Positions 61,145-64,000 of a stretch of DNA of 64,000 bases are shown here, in pieces. The DNA comes from Fundicoccus sp052116145 (GTDB taxonomy: Bacteria > Bacillota > Bacilli > Lactobacillales > Aerococcaceae): contig NZ_JBQKLQ010000008.1 in the NCBI RefSeq assembly GCF_052116145.1, positions 84,465-148,464 on the forward strand. Direction: 5' to 3'. The notes beneath the pieces are model-generated. The model saw only the letters and a program-made list of their open reading frames with translations, had not been told where the DNA came from and did not search any database. How positions within the stretch are numbered: the first letter of the stretch is position 1; each line of letters starts with the position of its first letter. The position numbers and the translations under genes are program-made.

Positions 61145-62713
61145 CTATTGTTCCGTATAATAACGCAGATCAAAGCCAACTTCCGTAGGTGCGACAAATT
61201 CATACCCTTGATCTTTTAATACTGGAATTAACAAATCAATGACATCCGGTGTCGCTTGATGGGTATCATGCATCAATAATAAAGAATTCGGCTGTAAGTT
61301 CTCCATAATATGATTGTAAGTTAATGTCGTATCTTGGTAATACCAGTCCATCGAATCTATATTCCATAAGATCGATGTCATATCATCCATTAAATCAATT
61401 ACTCTTTTACCACCTGCTCCAAAAGGTAAACGATAAATAGTGGGCCATACTCCTGTGACATCATGAATTGATTCTTGTGTCCATATAAATTGCTTGACAA
61501 CCTCTTCATCGGACACTGTACTTAAATCGGGATGATTATAAGTATGATTCGCTATCGTATGCCCATCAGAGACAATTCGGCGGGCGACTTCTGGGAACTC
61601 ATCAACATAGGCTCCCATGACAAAGAATGTCGCCTTTACGTCATGTTTAGATAAAACATCTAATAACTGTGTCGTAAATTCCTCATTCGGCCCATCGTCG
61701 AACGTTAAAGAAATAAGTTTTTCACTCACTTGTATTTCCCCTTCAAAGTAATAAACTAACGTATCTGTCCAATAAACTTCTTCCCAAAAAGTCGAATCAT
61801 ACTCTCCCATTTCTAAGCCACTCACAATGATATCTCCTACCTTATTTGCGTAAGATTGAAGTTGTTCATATAACTCTACTACTTTTGGTTGTTTACTATA
61901 GTCTGTTAATTGTAATTCAACCGCCTGTATTGCATTTATAACATCCAATAATTGTGAACGATTTTTTATACTTTTGGGTAAATTATTAATGGAAGTCTGA
62001 GCAATTTCGGTATATGCTACAACTGAATCAGCGTACTGATACAAAGACTTAATTTCTGCTGATAACAAATCACTCAACTGTTGATTCTGATTAGCTTCGA
62101 ACGCTGCATGCTTTTCGTCAAGTAAACTTTGCGTAACAGATGCACGAACAAGTAATTCATCGGCAGGCAATACCTGATTTCCTTGTATGATTAAATCGTC
62201 CTGTTCATAAATAGTGCTTAATTCATTGATTGCATCGTACATTAATTGAGCTTGTTCATAACTTTCTTTATAAACCGATTGATTCTTATGACTTAAATCA
62301 TCAATCGCTTCTATGGCTTTCACAAAATCAAACTTTGAAAGTTCGGGATTCAAAAAAATATGTTGTTCATCCATGAATAAAGCCTCTACTGCTTCATCAG
62401 CACGAGCGATTTGTTCCTTTGAATCACCAAGTAAGCCAGATAAAATAAATATAAGTAATGAAATTCCAATAACTGCTATAAGAGTCAGTAGAATATTTTT
62501 GCTTTTAATTAGTCTTTTATCTGTTCCCGCATTAGCTTTATAAGTATCTGCACTTTTAAACTTTTCAGCGATAGTTAATCCATCTAAATCAGTAGCGTCT
62601 TCACTTATTCGTTTACTTTTAACAGTCTGATTATCAATGGTGGCTTGCTTGTCAGCTGTATCAACTGAATCTTTACACCTACCAATTTCCTTGTCTATAT
62701 CTTCACGATTCAT
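61145..62713 (-). CDS. Membrane-anchored polysaccharide deacetylase (NodB domain), second copy
   Basis: 522 residues, paralogue of 15500-16921 with the same plan: a cytoplasmic N-terminus of about 70 residues, one membrane segment (about 72-92, NILLTLIAVIGISLLIFILS), about 235 residues of acidic helical stalk, and a C-terminal NodB domain from about 330. Motifs: TFDDGPNE, HTYNHPDL, RLPFGAGG (Phe for Tyr in motif 3), DSMDWY and LLMHDTHQ. Both copies share AEEAVQALF/LNPE stalk openings (ADEAVEALFMDEQHIFLNPE here). Substrate probably peptidoglycan or another wall polymer. Confidence 0.92.
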   Translation of the reverse strand: MNREDIDKEIGRCKDSVDTADKQATIDNQTVKSKRISEDATDLDGLTIAEKFKSADTYKANAGTDKRLIKSKNILLTLIAVIGISLLIFILSGLLGDSKEQIARADEAVEALFMDEQHIFLNPELSKFDFVKAIEAIDDLSHKNQSVYKESYEQAQLMYDAINELSTIYEQDDLIIQGNQVLPADELLVRASVTQSLLDEKHAAFEANQNQQLSDLLSAEIKSLYQYADSVVAYTEIAQTSINNLPKSIKNRSQLLDVINAIQAVELQLTDYSKQPKVVELYEQLQSYANKVGDIIVSGLEMGEYDSTFWEEVYWTDTLVYYFEGEIQVSEKLISLTFDDGPNEEFTTQLLDVLSKHDVKATFFVMGAYVDEFPEVARRIVSDGHTIANHTYNHPDLSTVSDEEVVKQFIWTQESIHDVTGVWPTIYRLPFGAGGKRVIDLMDDMTSILWNIDSMDWYYQDTTLTYNHIMENLQPNSLLLMHDTHQATPDVIDLLIPVLKDQGYEFVAPTEVGFDLRYYTEQ

Positions 62714-62989
62714 TAACCATTCGCCTTCCTTAATAAATATTTCGGGTATTAAAAAATACCATTTTGTAAATTATATCACAAAATATATCCACAACGCATT
62801 CAAAGTTGCAACTATATAAAAAAAGTCAATATACTTACATGAATATCAACAAACTATAACCCCTGAACTCCCGAGACTCATAACGATTAATCCTGTGCTA
62901 AAGATTGATATTATCATCTTTAGCAACACGTTTTGTTTCCAAAAACTTCGTTATGTGTTATTAATATCATCATAACGAGGTGAGAAAAA

Positions 62990-63741
62990 ATGTCAAAAGA
63001 AAAACAACCCACTATTATTAAACAACACGATAAACGCAGTGGACAAACGCATCTGTATGAATCGATGTCTTATTGAGATCCAAAAAAACAATCGCGAGCT
63101 AAGCGAAAACTGATTGGGAACTAAAACCCGAGACAGAAGAAGTGGTACAAAGCGATGGCCAGATAACAAAGAAAAAATCTGACGTGAGGCCTTTGCCTCC
63201 TTTAGCAGAAATCCAACGCGTTCTATGGTGCGACGGATGTTTTAGCGCAATTCGTGAAACAAGTCAGTTTAACAGACGACTTAAAAGTTATTTTTACAAA
63301 TGATTATGCCTCTCTAAGATAACTAAACGAATTGAAAGTGGGGTCTTAGTCAAGATTAAAGAAGAAGCAGTAGAAGAAAAGTTAACGTATGCGTGCTACT
63401 TCGTTCTATTATCCAATAGTCGCATGACGCGTGCCCAAGTGTTGCGCCATTACCGTGATAAAGATCAAGTGGAGAAGGCCTTCATGAATCTAAAAGTTAG
63501 GTTAAACATGCGTCGCTTGAGAATGTCATCGCAACCTGGATTGGAAGGTAAACTCTTTGTCCGATACCTCGCCTTAATTTTAGCACCAGAACTAGAACAT
63601 CGTATTGAGCAGGCAAATCTGTTTAAAGACTATAAGTTGGATGAAGTGTTGAAAGCATTTAATCACGTTGAATGTTTCATCCACTCATCCTTTAGTAAGA
63701 TAATCGGCGAAATCCTCCTAAAAACAAGAAACGTTATATGA
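62990..63741 (+). pseudogene. IS1634/IS4-like transposase remnant
   Basis: ATG 62990 opens MSKEKQPTIIKQHDKRSGQT then meets TGA at 63075-63077. Later pieces in other frames (VDVLAQFVKQVSLTDDLKVI-like, YACYFVLLSNSRMTRAQVLR) lead to a readable C-terminus of 105 codons, HYRDKDQVEKAFMNLKVRLN, MRRLRMSSQPGLEGKLFVRY, with the Glu of the DDE core in the YRDKDQVEKAF block. Internal deletions have removed most of the catalytic region, the total being well short of the usual length of about 550 residues. Inactive. Confidence 0.85.
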
Positions 63742-63827
63742 ACAACTCAGTCTAAACATCTCGTCTCGTTAGGAGTACGGGATGTTAGGATAAAACATAA
63801 GAGCCACCAAATTTTCAATGAAAATAC

Positions 63828-63861
63828 AAAAAAACCTTTAGTCGAATGAACAACTAAAGGG
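63828..63861 (-). terminator. rRNA operon terminator
   Basis: CCTTTAGT pairs with ACTAAAGG around a 10-base loop, followed on the minus strand by seven U (63828-63834), about 45 bases after the 5S 3' end. Confidence 0.8.
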
Positions 63862-63905
63862 ATTCAAAATTAAAACTGAATTGTTGTCTAATAACATACA
63901 ACACT

Positions 63906-64000
63906 TGCGTGGCAACGTCCTACTCTCACAGGACCAAAGGTCCAACTACCATCGGCGCTAAGAAGCTTAACTGCTGTGTTCGGCATGGGAACAGGTGTAT
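63906..64000 (-). rRNA. rrf: 5S ribosomal RNA (5' part outside window)
   Basis: The reverse complement reads as the 3' 95 bases of 5S rRNA: CCGAACACAGCAGTTAAGC, the CGCCGATGGTAGTTGG block, GGTCCTGTGAGAGTAGGACG and the terminal TTGCCACGC. It marks the downstream end of an rRNA operon on the minus strand whose 23S and 16S genes lie beyond 64000. Confidence 0.95.

Noticed and set aside
1..64000. CRISPR arrays, tRNA genes and prophage modules
   Set aside because: No regularly spaced direct repeats, no tRNA cloverleaf that I could support and no integrase, terminase or capsid genes were seen.

Overview
The window is low-GC Firmicutes DNA with strong Shine-Dalgarno sites, Gram-positive envelope genes and the conserved cdaA-cdaR-glmM cluster. 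Gene content (fumC with malic enzyme, ThiXYZ-type transport, BioY, a sigma-54 factor, COG2984-type ABC binding proteins) fits Lactobacillales, perhaps the Aerococcaceae/Carnobacteriaceae side. I am confident only to the order.

Layout. 1-4.5 kb: four paralogous ABC substrate-binding proteins (the first cut by the window edge) in two transcription units. Each unit is preceded by the same RNA device: a promoter, an 18-codon leader peptide rich in Phe/Tyr codons, a chain of mutually exclusive hairpins and an intrinsic terminator. 4.6-11.3 kb: a SanA/YdcF-like protein, ilvE with a leader terminator, and a MarR-controlled heterodimeric ABC exporter. 11.5-15.4 kb: a lipoprotein, rpoN with an eroded RpoN box, and a Vga-type ABC-F resistance gene that has lost its start codon and gained a nonsense codon while its attenuator is intact. 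15.5-21.8 kb: polysaccharide deacetylase, YpfJ-like metalloprotease, cardiolipin synthase, transketolase. 21.9-31.7 kb: a TIM-barrel protein, mae-fumC, an ArsR regulator, a CPBP protease, two secreted proteins, a HAD phosphatase, and divergent nagA/nagB. 31.8-46.4 kb: two AraC regulators, an Fe-alcohol dehydrogenase, rlmA, glmM-cdaR-cdaA, yidD, a VTT-domain protein, pepQ, PAP2 phosphatase, small proteins, amidase, birA-bioY. 46.6-54.4 kb: a TspO-like protein with its MarR regulator, 1.35 kb of decayed DNA, an aldehyde dehydrogenase and a TPP-riboswitch-controlled thiamine-precursor ABC operon. 54.5-58.4 kb: a decayed amino-sugar locus (agaS and DeoR-family pseudogenes) interrupted by an intact IS21-family element. 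58.4-64 kb: monooxygenase-like ORF, dsdA, epimerase, a second deacetylase, a dead IS1634/IS4-like transposase, and the 5S rRNA end of an rRNA operon on the minus strand.

How it works together. Several units are controlled by transcript-level sensing: the paired leader-peptide attenuators (predicted aromatic amino acid supply), the ilvE leader, the ABC-F leader (antibiotic-stalled ribosomes) and the TPP riboswitch. Envelope and cell-wall functions dominate the rest: c-di-AMP synthesis coupled to GlmM, amino-sugar catabolism by NagA/NagB, two NodB deacetylases, cardiolipin synthase and several secreted proteins with acidic Ser/Thr/Glu-rich tracts. The most novel feature is the duplicated leader-peptide attenuator at 2785-3122 and 4215-4562.
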